From Grimontia hollisae CIP 101886 (GTDB lineage Bacteria > Pseudomonadota > Gammaproteobacteria > Enterobacterales > Vibrionaceae), in the NCBI RefSeq assembly GCF_000176515.1, contig NZ_ADAQ01000011.1, positions 558,001-622,000 on the forward strand: a stretch of DNA of 64,000 nucleotides, given 5' to 3'. A model generated the notes under the pieces. The model ran no database searches. It worked only from the letters and a program-made list of their open reading frames with translations, and was not told the DNA's origin. Of the stretch, positions 30,123 through 39,176 are shown piece after piece (within the stretch, counting starts at the first letter, position 1; each line of letters opens with the position of its first letter). The translations under genes were made by a program, and so were the position numbers.

Positions 30123-31517
30123 ATGTCCCAACTTTCCACTCCTTCCTGGCGGGAAACGCTGGCCAGTTATCTTGACCGCAGACTTCTTTGGGTGTTTCTC
30201 CTCGGTTGCGCAAGCGGCTTTCCATGGCTTTTGATTGGCTCAAACATGTCTGGCTGGCTCAAGGACGCGGGCCTTACCCGCACAGCCATCGGCCTGTTTG
30301 GATCGATTTTTGCTGTTTATGCCATTAACTGGATGTGGGCGCCTCTGATTGACCGCGTTAAACTGCCTGTGCTTCACCGCACCTTAGGTCAGCGCCGCAG
30401 TTGGATCTTGTTGATGCAGGTTATCATGCTCATCTGTACGCTGTTTATTGCCAATACTGATCCGTCTTTTAATCTCTGGCTGACATCCATGCTTGCTCTT
30501 ACTATCGCCTTGGCATCAGCCACCCAGGATATTGCCATCGATGCATTCCGTATCGACAGTTTTGGAGAGCAGGAAAAGTCCAAAATGCCCCAGGCGGCGG
30601 CTATGGCAGTGATCGGTTGGTGGACCGGTTACAGCCTGCCGGGCTATTTTGCCTTTATCAATGCCGATACTATCGGTTGGAATGGGGTCTATTACGGAAT
30701 GGCGGCCTTTATTGGGCTTCTGATCCTGTTTACGCTGTTTATTGGAGAGCCAGATTCGAAACGGGACAAACTCCAGGCGGAAGCAGAAACCCGCTATGCC
30801 AAGCGTTTGAACCAAGGCGAAAACAGTATTCTCGTGTGGTTTTCTGTCACTATTGTGGAGCCTTTTGCCGAGTTTTTCCGACGCAACGGTGTCAAGGTCG
30901 CACTGACCCTGCTTCTGTTTGTCTTCCTGTTTAAAGTGGGTGAGGCCTTCCTTGGACGTATGTCGATTGTGTTCTACAAAGAAGTGGGATTCAGTAATGA
31001 ACAAATCGGTCAATACTCCAAACTGATCGGTTGGGGAGCGACCGTTGTTTTCACCTTGATTGGCAGCGCAATAAATGTCCGCTTTGGCGTGGTGAAAGGG
31101 CTGTTGATTGGTGGTATCGCGATGGCAGCCAGCAACCTGATGTTTGCTATGATGGCGCATGTAGGGCCTAACGAACATCTGTTCCTTGCCACTATTATCG
31201 TCGATAACTTCACCAGCGCCTTCGCCACGATTGCTTTTGTCTCCTTCCTGACCTTCCTGACCGGGCGGGCATTTTCGGCAACACAATATGCACTTTTGGC
31301 CTCACTCGGTAACCTTGGCCGCACTACACTGTCATCATTCAGCGGGTCATTGGTTGACTGGATTGATCAGTTCGAGTGGATTCACAAGATCACCTGGCTC
31401 GATCCCTGGTCTTTCTTCTTTATCCTCACCACCATAATGGTGCTCCCAAGCCTTGCCATGATTGTCGGGCTCAGAAAACACTTCAAAATGCTTCAGGATA
31501 GGCAAGAGACCGCTTAA
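30123..31517 (+). CDS. ampG: AmpG muropeptide permease
   Basis: Major-facilitator transporter that brings anhydro-muropeptides from periplasm to cytoplasm for cell-wall recycling, and so can set beta-lactamase induction. 464 residues, about 12-14 helices. Signatures: GFPWLLIGSNMSGWLKDAGLTRTAIGLFG, ATQDIAIDAFRID, and SFLTFLTGRAFSATQYALLASL. Start at the ATG at 30123 with AGGGC upstream. E. coli AmpG is 491 residues and has the same yajG neighbour. Confidence 0.95.
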   Translation: MSQLSTPSWRETLASYLDRRLLWVFLLGCASGFPWLLIGSNMSGWLKDAGLTRTAIGLFGSIFAVYAINWMWAPLIDRVKLPVLHRTLGQRRSWILLMQVIMLICTLFIANTDPSFNLWLTSMLALTIALASATQDIAIDAFRIDSFGEQEKSKMPQAAAMAVIGWWTGYSLPGYFAFINADTIGWNGVYYGMAAFIGLLILFTLFIGEPDSKRDKLQAEAETRYAKRLNQGENSILVWFSVTIVEPFAEFFRRNGVKVALTLLLFVFLFKVGEAFLGRMSIVFYKEVGFSNEQIGQYSKLIGWGATVVFTLIGSAINVRFGVVKGLLIGGIAMAASNLMFAMMAHVGPNEHLFLATIIVDNFTSAFATIAFVSFLTFLTGRAFSATQYALLASLGNLGRTTLSSFSGSLVDWIDQFEWIHKITWLDPWSFFFILTTIMVLPSLAMIVGLRKHFKMLQDRQETA

Positions 31518-31526
31518 CCCCTGTTT

Positions 31527-31550
31527 AATCCGCGACCAATGTCGCGGATT
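31527..31550 (+). terminator. Hairpin after ampG
   Basis: Perfect 10-bp stem AATCCGCGAC / GTCGCGGATT with a 4-nt loop, 10 bp past the ampG stop. The tail ATTCACACG is poor in T, so efficiency is uncertain. Confidence 0.65.
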
Positions 31551-31773
31551 ATTCACACGTATTCTGTTTAAACCTTTTCCTGGATCATCTTTTGAAACAT
31601 TCATCGCGAATGCAATCCATTTCAAGACGATCAAAATCACAATCGGAAAATGTTTTCAGTTTCATTGCATTTTCTTTTTTGAACTTTTCCATAAAATGGC
31701 GCTCATCCCGGCGGAGGTCCAACCAACGAATGTCTTTGCCGCTCCTTTCTCACGATATAAAGAGAACAGAAAA

Positions 31774-32589
31774 ATGCGTAAATCACTTCTCGCTCTAGGT
31801 CTAATGGCTGCTACTTCTACCCCAGCAATGGCTGCTGATTACTCAGACGGTGACATCCACAAGAATGATTTCAAATTCCTGCAGTTCAACCTGATGGCTG
31901 CTGTGAATGAGAAGGGCGTCAGTGAGTCATCACATGACTATCTGGAAATGGAATTTGGTGGCCGCTCAGGTATCTTCGATCTGTACGGTTATGTTGATGT
32001 ATTCAACCTGACTTCTGATCCAGGCAGTGATAAAGCTGGCGCCGAGAAAATGTTCATGAAGTTTGCGCCACGTGCTTCTCTGGATGCAATGACCGGCGTT
32101 GACCTGTCATTTGGCCCAGTTCAGGAACTGTTTGTTGCTTCTGTCGTTGAATGGGGTGGTAACAGCGGTATCAACACACAAAAGATCGGTCTGGGTTCAA
32201 ACGTTGAACTGCCTTGGTTTGGTACTGTTGGCCTGAACGCTTACGCAACTTACGACAGCAATAATAAAGACTGGAACGGTTACCAAGTTTCTACTAACTG
32301 GTTCAAACCTTTCTACTTCTTCGACAACGGTTCATTCATTTCTTACCAGGGTTACATTGATTACCAGTTTGGTATGAAAGAAGAGCTAGGCGCAACTGCA
32401 AGCCACGGTGGCGCAATGTTTAACGGTATCTACTGGCACTCAGATCGCTACGCTGTAGGTTACGGCCTCAAAGCCTACCACAATGTATACGGTTTTGAAG
32501 ATGGTAGAGCAATTCCTACGATCATTGGTAATCCAATTGCAGAGTCTTCAGGCATCGGTCACTACTTCGCCGTAACCTACAAGTTCTAA
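31774..32589 (+). CDS. ompK: Tsx/OmpK-family outer-membrane channel
   Basis: Outer-membrane beta-barrel of the nucleoside-specific channel family (Tsx), called OmpK in vibrios, where it is also the receptor of phage KVP40. A 20-residue signal peptide ends ...STPAMA. The mature protein alternates short hydrophobic strands and ends in a C-terminal phenylalanine (YFAVTYKF), the barrel-assembly signal. 271 residues. The upstream 256 bp are AT-rich; no operator could be named. In E. coli tsx lies in the same part of the map. Confidence 0.92.
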   Translation: MRKSLLALGLMAATSTPAMAADYSDGDIHKNDFKFLQFNLMAAVNEKGVSESSHDYLEMEFGGRSGIFDLYGYVDVFNLTSDPGSDKAGAEKMFMKFAPRASLDAMTGVDLSFGPVQELFVASVVEWGGNSGINTQKIGLGSNVELPWFGTVGLNAYATYDSNNKDWNGYQVSTNWFKPFYFFDNGSFISYQGYIDYQFGMKEELGATASHGGAMFNGIYWHSDRYAVGYGLKAYHNVYGFEDGRAIPTIIGNPIAESSGIGHYFAVTYKF

Positions 32590-32618
32590 TTGCCGAACAT
32601 TCATTGCGCATAGACAGC

Positions 32619-32645
32619 AAGGGCAGCCCCAAAGGCTGCCTTTTT
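32619..32645 (+). terminator. Terminator after ompK
   Basis: GGCAGCC / GGCTGCC stem followed directly by TTTTT, 30 bp after the ompK stop. Confidence 0.85.
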
Positions 32646-32714
32646 ACGTTTCCTCATTCGGCAGCCTGCGTAACAATGGTATGCTTTCAGCACGTAACCA
32701 ATAAAGGAAGAAAC

Positions 32715-33605
32715 ATGCGTTTTACGCTTGTCGGTGCCGGTGCGATCGGCTCGTTGTGGGGACTCAAGCTGTTTGAAGCTGGCCATCAGGTCCATGTTGT
32801 CACCCGCAAGGACGTCTCTAAGGTTGCGCTTGGTTTCGAACATCAAAACCTCCACACTTTTCCCGCCAACCGACCCGTACTTATCGAGGAAAGTGATTGC
32901 CTCTTGGTATGTGTAAAAGCCTTTCAGATTGATGATGCCATCCAACTCATAAAATGCCACCTACACCCTGACACCCCCGTTGTCCTGATGCACAACGGCA
33001 TGGGGGCAGCGGCGGTAGCACTGAAGTTGCTCAGACATAATCCCCTGTTAATCGCGACCACGTCACATGGCAGCCTGAGACTCACTGAATCATGGATCCG
33101 CCATACCGGACTGGGTGAAACACGGCTTGGGGGGATCAACACAACCGGCAAGCAATGCAGGTTTATGGCGGACGTGTTCAACCACGCCCTTGCCCCGTGC
33201 TACTGGGAAACGAATATCCAAACAGCGCTTTGGAATAAACTTGCCGTCAATTGTATGATCAACCCCATCACGGCGCTGCATCAATGCAAAAATGGTGCAC
33301 TGCTTTCAGATCACCGGCAAACGCAGCTCACAAGATTAAGTGATGAAATCGCCAGGGTGATGCAGGCTGAAGGCTTGGCAACATCACCGGAAGAGGTTTT
33401 ACAGAAGGCACTACAAGTGGCAAAGGCAACGGCGGAAAACCATTCTTCAATGAACCGGGATGTACACTTTAAGCGTCGCTCAGAAATTGACTTTATTACC
33501 GGCTACCTTATCAGCCGCGCAGAATTCCACGATATTGCAGTCCCGGAAAACCGGGCGCTGTATCACGCAATCAAAGATCTGGAGCAATCCTATGATAACG
33601 CCTAG
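32715..33605 (+). CDS. panE: 2-dehydropantoate 2-reductase
   Basis: NADPH-dependent ketopantoate reductase of pantothenate (coenzyme A) synthesis. The N-terminal Rossmann fold starts LVGAGAIGSLWG; LWNKLAVNCMINPITAL carries the catalytic lysine and substrate asparagine. 296 residues (E. coli 303). AAAGGAAG lies 7 nt before the ATG. The 3' end overlaps yajL by 14 bp. Confidence 0.94.
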   Translation: MRFTLVGAGAIGSLWGLKLFEAGHQVHVVTRKDVSKVALGFEHQNLHTFPANRPVLIEESDCLLVCVKAFQIDDAIQLIKCHLHPDTPVVLMHNGMGAAAVALKLLRHNPLLIATTSHGSLRLTESWIRHTGLGETRLGGINTTGKQCRFMADVFNHALAPCYWETNIQTALWNKLAVNCMINPITALHQCKNGALLSDHRQTQLTRLSDEIARVMQAEGLATSPEEVLQKALQVAKATAENHSSMNRDVHFKRRSEIDFITGYLISRAEFHDIAVPENRALYHAIKDLEQSYDNA

Positions 33606-34191
33606 CATATTGGTCTGCCTGGCACCGGGCACAGAAGAAATCGAAGCGGTGACCGTCATTGATGTGATGGTCAGGGCAGGTTTTAACGTCACTACCGCAA
33701 GCGCTGCCGAAGACGGGCAACTGACCCTCACCTGTTCCCGTGGGGTGAAACTGACCGCTGATATTCCACTGGTCAATGTGGCTGATGACGAGTTTGACTG
33801 TATTGTGATCCCCGGTGGTGTAGAGGGTGCAACGCGATTGGGAGAAAGTGCTCTGGTGGTTGAAATGATCCGCCAACAGCAATGCGACCGGAAATGGGTT
33901 GCAGCGATTTGTGCCGCCCCGGCATTGGTGATAGAGAAGAACAAACTGTTCCCGGATGCGTATAAAACCTGTCACCCTGCCTTTATCGATCGCATTCCGG
34001 CAGAAAAACAAAACAGCCGCCGGGTATTTACCGACCATGACCATAAGCTCATCACCAGTCAGGGCCCAGGTACAGCCTTAGAGTTTGCGGTAGAAATCGT
34101 GTACCAACTGGCAGGAAAAGACAAAGCCCGTGAAGTGGTGGAACCGATGGTGATCATCCCAAACCTTCACTATGAGAAGAAATTTGCATAG
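33592..34191 (+). CDS. yajL: DJ-1/PfpI-family protein YajL
   Basis: Homologue of human DJ-1, described as a chaperone and protein/nucleotide deglycase; the deglycase claim is disputed. The redox cysteine lies in the nucleophile elbow AAICAAPALV (about residue 108). 199 residues (E. coli 196). The start at 33592 overlaps panE; longer frames inside panE are rejected. Convergent with thiI across a terminator. In E. coli yajL, panE and thiI are also neighbours. Confidence 0.93.
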   Translation: MITPSILVCLAPGTEEIEAVTVIDVMVRAGFNVTTASAAEDGQLTLTCSRGVKLTADIPLVNVADDEFDCIVIPGGVEGATRLGESALVVEMIRQQQCDRKWVAAICAAPALVIEKNKLFPDAYKTCHPAFIDRIPAEKQNSRRVFTDHDHKLITSQGPGTALEFAVEIVYQLAGKDKAREVVEPMVIIPNLHYEKKFA

Positions 34192-34263
34192 CGAGATGCG
34201 GGCTGATTTCACAGCAAATCACTGCATTCAAGCCTGTCGACTATCCATTCTCTGAGAAACGAA

Positions 34264-34291
34264 AAAAACCGACCTAAGATGGTCGGTTTTT
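34264..34291. terminator. Bidirectional terminator between yajL and thiI
   Basis: AAAAACCGACC / GGTCGGTTTTT, 11-bp stem with a 6-nt loop; T-runs on both strands. Confidence 0.9.
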
Positions 34292-34331
34292 GGCATCTCA
34301 AGCCTCGTCACTGCTCGCTCTGGCATCGGCC

Positions 34332-35780
34332 TTACGGGCGATAAACCTTGACGTTGGCATAGCCATTTTCTTGCAAGTAAAGCGCCTGCAGGCGACTCAT
34401 CACACCACGCTCACAATAGAGCAGGTAAGTTTTACTCTGGTCAAGATCACCGAATTTGGTTGCCAGTTTGAAGAAAGGAATATGAACCACTTCCGCGCCA
34501 TCGATTTCCAGCGGCTTGTCATCTTCTTCTTCCGGACTGCGGATATCCAGCACTACAGCATCCTTGGCGATTTCATCCACCAGTTCAACTTCGGGGGCCT
34601 TTTCTTTGCTCTGTTTTTCGATATCACGGATATCGATGATACGTGCGTCGTAAACCACCTTCTCCAGAATGCTGAAATCGAACTTGGCTTCTTCCGCTTC
34701 CAGCTTCTCTTTCACCGCTTTCACGGTCGGTTTGCGTGAAATCACACCACAGTATTCCGGCATGGTCTTGGCAAAGTCTTCAGTACCAATTTCACGGGCC
34801 AGATTAATGATGTCCTCTTTATCCCAGTTGATCAGCGGTCGCAGGATCAGGGTGTCAGACACATTGTCGATATGGCGCAGGTTAGTCAGGGTCTGGCTGG
34901 AGACCTGGCCCAGTGCTTCACCGGTAACCAACGCCTGAATGCCAAACTTCTCCGCCAGCATGGAGGCGGCGCGCATAAACATGCGCTTGAGGATCACGCC
35001 CATCTGGCCGTCGTCCACTTTCTCCAGAATTTCTGCCACTACCGGCTCGAAATCGACGCTGACAAATTTCACCTTGGCAGAAGAGCCGTACTTCTCCCAC
35101 AGATAATAAGCGGTTTGTTGCACGCCAATCTCATGCGCGGCACCGCCCAGATTAAAGAAGCAGTAATGCACCTTGCTGCCGCGTTTGATATGCAGGTAGC
35201 TGGAAACTCCTGAGTCAAAACCGCCTGAGATCAGGCTAAGCACATCTTCCTGCGTACCCAGAGGGAAACCGCCCAGACCTTTATGACGCTGGCGTACAAC
35301 GTTCACCTTTTCACGGTCAACTTCCAGATTAACGGTGACTTCAGGATTACGCAGCTGAACGCGGGCAGATTCCACACTCTGGTTCAGGCCACCGCCGACA
35401 TAGCGCTCAACATCAATCGACGTGAAGTCATGAGATCCACGGCGTTTCACGCGCACGCAGAAGCTTTTACCTTCAATCTGTTCGCGTACCGCAGGCAACA
35501 CAATTTCATAAATACTGTGAAGGTCAGTAAAAGGCGTTTGCTCAACTTCCAGTACATGGTGAATGCCGGGCGTTGCCGTCAGCACGCTGAGTGCGATATC
35601 TCGCTCTGCGTCATCTTTAAGCGAAACCTCGATATGGTCACGACGGTTGAACACCGCCATTGCATCTGACTTTCGCTTAAGAATATTTCGGATGTTACAT
35701 TCCAGAATTTTCGTGAAGCGCTTCCGTACAGATTCACTTTTAACCATCACCTCAGGATGAATTTTGACGATAAATTTCAT
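34332..35780 (-). CDS. thiI: tRNA 4-thiouridine synthase / thiazole sulfurtransferase ThiI
   Basis: Dual enzyme that thiolates U8 of tRNA and supplies sulfur for the thiazole of thiamine. Order: N-terminal ferredoxin-like and THUMP domains, the PP-loop SGGFDSGV (about residue 183) for ATP, then a C-terminal rhodanese domain with the persulfide cysteine in [10 protein letters not shown]. The second conserved cysteine is in [11 protein letters not shown]. 482 residues, the same as E. coli, so the rhodanese extension is complete. Confidence 0.96.
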   Translation of the reverse strand: MKFIVKIHPEVMVKSESVRKRFTKILECNIRNILKRKSDAMAVFNRRDHIEVSLKDDAERDIALSVLTATPGIHHVLEVEQTPFTDLHSIYEIVLPAVREQIEGKSFCVRVKRRGSHDFTSIDVERYVGGGLNQSVESARVQLRNPEVTVNLEVDREKVNVVRQRHKGLGGFPLGTQEDVLSLISGGFDSGVSSYLHIKRGSKVHYCFFNLGGAAHEIGVQQTAYYLWEKYGSSAKVKFVSVDFEPVVAEILEKVDDGQMGVILKRMFMRAASMLAEKFGIQALVTGEALGQVSSQTLTNLRHIDNVSDTLILRPLINWDKEDIINLAREIGTEDFAKTMPEYCGVISRKPTVKAVKEKLEAEEAKFDFSILEKVVYDARIIDIRDIEKQSKEKAPEVELVDEIAKDAVVLDIRSPEEEDDKPLEIDGAEVVHIPFFKLATKFGDLDQSKTYLLYCERGVMSRLQALYLQENGYANVKVYRP

Positions 35781-35864
35781 AACAGGTTTCGCTGCGGCTC
35801 TTACAAAGGCGCGGATTATACCTCAAGCAGGCCGTATGCGAAATAACCCCACATTACATGCAAA

Positions 35865-35888
35865 AAGGCAGTGCCGTTGCACTGCCTT
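35865..35888 (-). terminator. Terminator after pomB
   Basis: AAGGCAGTGC / GCACTGCCTT, 10-bp stem with a 4-nt loop, followed on the - strand by TTTGCATG. It lies 32 bp past the pomB stop. Confidence 0.8.
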
Positions 35889-35920
35889 ATCTTTCTGAGG
35901 GTTAACTTAAAATAGCAGTA

Positions 35921-36850
35921 TTAATTTTCCTGAATAGGTGCGACTGGCGCATTGGTTGACAACTCATCAGACTCACGGGCCTTGCCCTGCATGATGGCAA
36001 TCTCTACCCGTCGGTTCTGTGCACGGTTTTCCGGTGTGTCGTTAGGTACACGTGGTGATGACCCTGCCAAGCCTTCAACGCGCATGCGCATCGGATCGAA
36101 GCCTTCGACCTTTTCCATCTCCTGGGCCACAGACACAGCGCGTTGTGCGGATAAATCCCAGTTAGAGCGGTAAAGCTCTGAGTCCAGCGGCGAGTCATCC
36201 GTATGGCCGGACACGCGGACAATGCCCGGCACATCTTTCACCAAATCGGCAATCTGTCGCACCAATGGCCGGAATTTAGGTTGCAAGAACGCAGAGCCCG
36301 CTGGGAAAGCGCCATTTTCACGGATGCGGATAATCAGTTGCTGACCTAGGTTTTCAACCTCTACGGCCCCTTCTTCCACTTCTCGTTCGAGTGCCTGAAC
36401 CACCATCTGAGCGACACTGGACATCTGCTCGGTATCCTGTTCCATCTCTTGCATGGAGGCTTCACTGGCTGCTGACCCTCCCTCCAGTTCAGCAGAATCA
36501 CGTTGTGCGCCACCGGCGCGATCCGATTCCCCTTCCTGAAAATCGAGGGTACGCTGGGTCATATCGATAGTTTGTTGCATGATCACTTCGATCGGTGTCG
36601 GCTCCGGCCGTCCTGGGCGGAATTCCTGCGCAATCACACTGGTTCCTTTCGGGATGTCTTTTACTTCGAGCAGGTTTTGTACACCAAACGCAAATTTCAT
36701 CGAACCTGCAATCTGCTTAAACTTCAGAACATCCATTTCCGAGAAGGAAAGCAAAAGTACAAAGAAGCACATCAACAATGACATCAGGTCGGCGAACGTT
36801 CCCATCCAGGCTGGCAAGCCGGGGGGGGGACATTTGCATTCTTCATCCAT
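35921..36850 (-). CDS. pomB: Sodium-driven flagellar stator protein PomB
   Basis: Stator subunit that anchors to peptidoglycan and, with PomA, conducts Na+ to turn the polar flagellum. A single helix (about 15-40) holds the ion-binding aspartate, here Asp 21 in FADLMSLLMCFFVLLL. A long Glu/Gln/Ser-rich plug and linker follow, then an OmpA/MotB peptidoglycan domain (VSGHTDDSPLDSELYRSNWD). 309 residues. AAGGAG 6 nt before the ATG. Ten bases after pomA. Na+ rather than H+ use is inferred from closeness to Vibrio PomB. Confidence 0.95.
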   Translation of the reverse strand: MDEECKCPPPGLPAWMGTFADLMSLLMCFFVLLLSFSEMDVLKFKQIAGSMKFAFGVQNLLEVKDIPKGTSVIAQEFRPGRPEPTPIEVIMQQTIDMTQRTLDFQEGESDRAGGAQRDSAELEGGSAASEASMQEMEQDTEQMSSVAQMVVQALEREVEEGAVEVENLGQQLIIRIRENGAFPAGSAFLQPKFRPLVRQIADLVKDVPGIVRVSGHTDDSPLDSELYRSNWDLSAQRAVSVAQEMEKVEGFDPMRMRVEGLAGSSPRVPNDTPENRAQNRRVEIAIMQGKARESDELSTNAPVAPIQEN

Positions 36851-36860
36851 ACCTGACTCC

Positions 36861-37622
36861 TTATCCGTCTACGTCAACAGAGCGTTTCTTCTCGTTGAGG
36901 TAGTTCTTCAGATAGCCGTCAATAACGCGTGGATTCTGGCCGTCCTGAATCGCCAGCAAACCATCCATGATCAACCGGCGGTTCATTTTTTCCTGATCTT
37001 TACGCAAGCGGAGTTTATTGGCGATGGGAATAGCGACCATGTTGGCGAGCATGGCGCCATACAAGGTAGTCAACAAGGCGACAGCCATTGCAGGGCCAAT
37101 GGCCTTCGGATCATCCATATTCGACAGCATGGCAACCAGACCTATCAGGGTACCGATCATCCCCATGGCGGGTGCAACATCCGCCAATGCCGTGTAGAAT
37201 TGCGCGCCGGCATCATGGCGTTCATCGGTCATGGTAATGTCTTTTTGTAAGGTCATTTTTACCACTTCCGCATCGTGTCCATCCACCAGCATATCCCCCC
37301 CTTTTTTCATGAAGGTGTTCGGCACTTCCATCTCTTCCAAGGCCAAAAAACCCCCTTTACGCGCAGCGTCTGCCATTTCAACAATTTTGGCAATCAGGTC
37401 TTCCGGATCGTCAGCTTTGAACATGAACGCCTTGCCGGCGATTTTAAATGCCCCAAAAAACTGGCCGAGGGTGTAGTTCATCAACACAACAAACAAGCTG
37501 CCGCCGAAAACAATCAGGGTAGATGGAACATCTACGAACATACTGATGGTGCCGCCAAGCAACATCGCCATCACGATGAAGGCAAAGGCGCCCAAAATGC
37601 CTATGAGTGTCGCCAGATCCAC
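36861..37622 (-). CDS. pomA: Sodium-driven flagellar stator protein PomA
   Basis: Four-helix stator partner of PomB; its cytoplasmic loop carries charged residues that touch FliG. The start is GTG at 37622 with AAGGGG 8 nt upstream, giving MDLATLIGILGAFAFIVMAM. Family segments PAMGMIGTLIGLVAMLSNMDDP and LLTTLYGAMLANMVAIPIANKL are helices 3 and 4. 253 residues, as in V. alginolyticus. Confidence 0.96.
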   Translation of the reverse strand: MDLATLIGILGAFAFIVMAMLLGGTISMFVDVPSTLIVFGGSLFVVLMNYTLGQFFGAFKIAGKAFMFKADDPEDLIAKIVEMADAARKGGFLALEEMEVPNTFMKKGGDMLVDGHDAEVVKMTLQKDITMTDERHDAGAQFYTALADVAPAMGMIGTLIGLVAMLSNMDDPKAIGPAMAVALLTTLYGAMLANMVAIPIANKLRLRKDQEKMNRRLIMDGLLAIQDGQNPRVIDGYLKNYLNEKKRSVDVDG

Positions 37623-38014
37623 AGAACGATCCCCTTAAAATTTTTCCAGCCAGAAGAGTCGGATACCTAAACAGTATGTAGGTATAGGTATCAATGAATT
37701 CGCTACCTGCCTTTCCGTTAACGGCAGCAACAGCGATAGATTTAGCGTATCTCTTAGATTTTATACGTAACGCTTCTCAAGGTACGGATTTATGTCTCAA
37801 GTTTAAGCCCAATGTCCGGTTTCGTGAATTCTATAGCGGCTAACTCTTGGCAGTCTCAGAGACATGTCACCGACAGAAACACAGACAAAAATCAAGCCGA
37901 AATCGTTGCAAGCCCCGGAAAATCTCCCCGGCAGCGCAGATTTTCACTCAAGCGTTTGACCCCTAACAGGCGCTGGGTTAACTTCTCCCGCATTCTGATA
38001 ACTCTGGGATTATC
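37623..38014. other. Divergent intergenic region pomA / xseB
   Basis: 392 bp without a gene. It must hold promoters for pomA (-) and xseB (+). A CGTTAACG palindrome lies near 37718; no sigma-28, sigma-54 or well-spaced sigma-70 promoter was convincing. Nothing else seen. Confidence 0.4.
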
Positions 38015-38260
38015 ATGGCTGCCAAAAAACCTGAAAACATGAACTTTGAGGAAACCCTCAAAGAGCTGGACACGATTGTTAATGGCCTAGAAAGTGGTGA
38101 GTTACCTCTGGACACAGCGCTGAAACAGTTCGAACGCGGAATTTCTCTCGCGCGTCAGGGACAGAAAACCCTGTCCGATGCAGAGCAGCGCGTCGAAATC
38201 CTGCTTGCGCAAGACGACAATGCTCCCCTGGAACCTTTTGAAGATACGCGCGATGAGTGA
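38015..38260 (+). CDS. xseB: Exodeoxyribonuclease VII small subunit
   Basis: Small subunit of the single-strand-specific exonuclease VII; binds XseA as coiled helices. 81 residues (E. coli 80). The family core is NFEETLKELDTIVNGLESGELPLD and ALKQFERGISLARQGQKTLSDAEQRVEIL. Its end overlaps ispA by 8 bp. Same order xseB-ispA-dxs as in E. coli. Confidence 0.95.
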   Translation: MAAKKPENMNFEETLKELDTIVNGLESGELPLDTALKQFERGISLARQGQKTLSDAEQRVEILLAQDDNAPLEPFEDTRDE

Positions 38261-39152
38261 TACCGCCCTAACCTCCACACTTCTTCATTACCAAACGCGA
38301 AACAATGACAAGCTGGCCTACTGGCTTGCTTCTCTCGGGCATCAGGAACAACCGCTAATTCAAGCCATGAAGCATGGCGCCCTGCTTGGCGGAAAACGGG
38401 TACGGCCGTTTTTGACCTACATGACAGGAAAACTGTTTGGTGCACCTGACGAGGCACTGGATACCCCAGCTGCCGCCGTCGAGTGCATCCATGCCTACTC
38501 GTTAATCCATGACGATCTTCCAGCCATGGATAACGATGATCTGCGCCGCGGCCAGCCGACCTGCCACGTAGCATTCGATGAAGCCAGCGCCATTCTTGCA
38601 GGTGACGCGCTGCAAACTCTGGCGTTTACCATTCTGGCTGAAGGTGATCTCTCACCCGAAGGTGAGGCGTACCGAATCCAGATGGTCAAAGAATTAGCGG
38701 CCGCTTCCGGTGCGGCAGGTATGTGTCTGGGTCAGGCGCTCGATTTGTCTGCTGAAGGCAAAAAAGTCGATGTGGACACACTGGAAACCATCCATCGCAA
38801 TAAGACAGGTGCCCTGATCCGCTGTGCCGTGAGACTCGGGGCATTGGCTGCCGGTAAAAAAGGGGCCACATACCTTTCACAGCTGGATACCTTTTCCAAC
38901 GCCATTGGCCTTGCGTTTCAGGTGCAAGATGACATTCTTGACATCATCAGTGACACAGAAACACTTGGAAAACCGCAAGGTTCCGACATCGCAGCGGAGA
39001 AAAGCACCTACCCCGCACTGTTGGGGCTGGAGGGCGCGCAACAGAAAGCAATGCTTCTTTATCAAGAAGCACTACAAGCGCTGGATGCAATCCCCTACAA
39101 TACAGAGCAATTGGAAATGTTCGCCCGGTATATCATCGAGCGCAAGAATTAA
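38253..39152 (+). CDS. ispA: Farnesyl diphosphate synthase
   Basis: Condenses dimethylallyl/geranyl diphosphate with isopentenyl diphosphate to farnesyl diphosphate, precursor of undecaprenyl carrier and quinone tails. Both aspartate motifs are present: DDLPAMDNDD (first) and DDILD (second). From the ATG at 38253 the protein is 299 residues, equal to E. coli IspA. Coupled to xseB upstream; dxs follows after 24 bp. Confidence 0.96.
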   Translation: MSDTALTSTLLHYQTRNNDKLAYWLASLGHQEQPLIQAMKHGALLGGKRVRPFLTYMTGKLFGAPDEALDTPAAAVECIHAYSLIHDDLPAMDNDDLRRGQPTCHVAFDEASAILAGDALQTLAFTILAEGDLSPEGEAYRIQMVKELAAASGAAGMCLGQALDLSAEGKKVDVDTLETIHRNKTGALIRCAVRLGALAAGKKGATYLSQLDTFSNAIGLAFQVQDDILDIISDTETLGKPQGSDIAAEKSTYPALLGLEGAQQKAMLLYQEALQALDAIPYNTEQLEMFARYIIERKN

Positions 39153-39176
39153 AATAAGCAGCGCCAAAACGAATTT

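Noticed and set aside
30516-31286. 256-codon open frame antisense to ampG
   Set aside because: A shadow of a well-supported gene: no family resemblance and no initiation signals. The same applies to other long antisense frames across the window.
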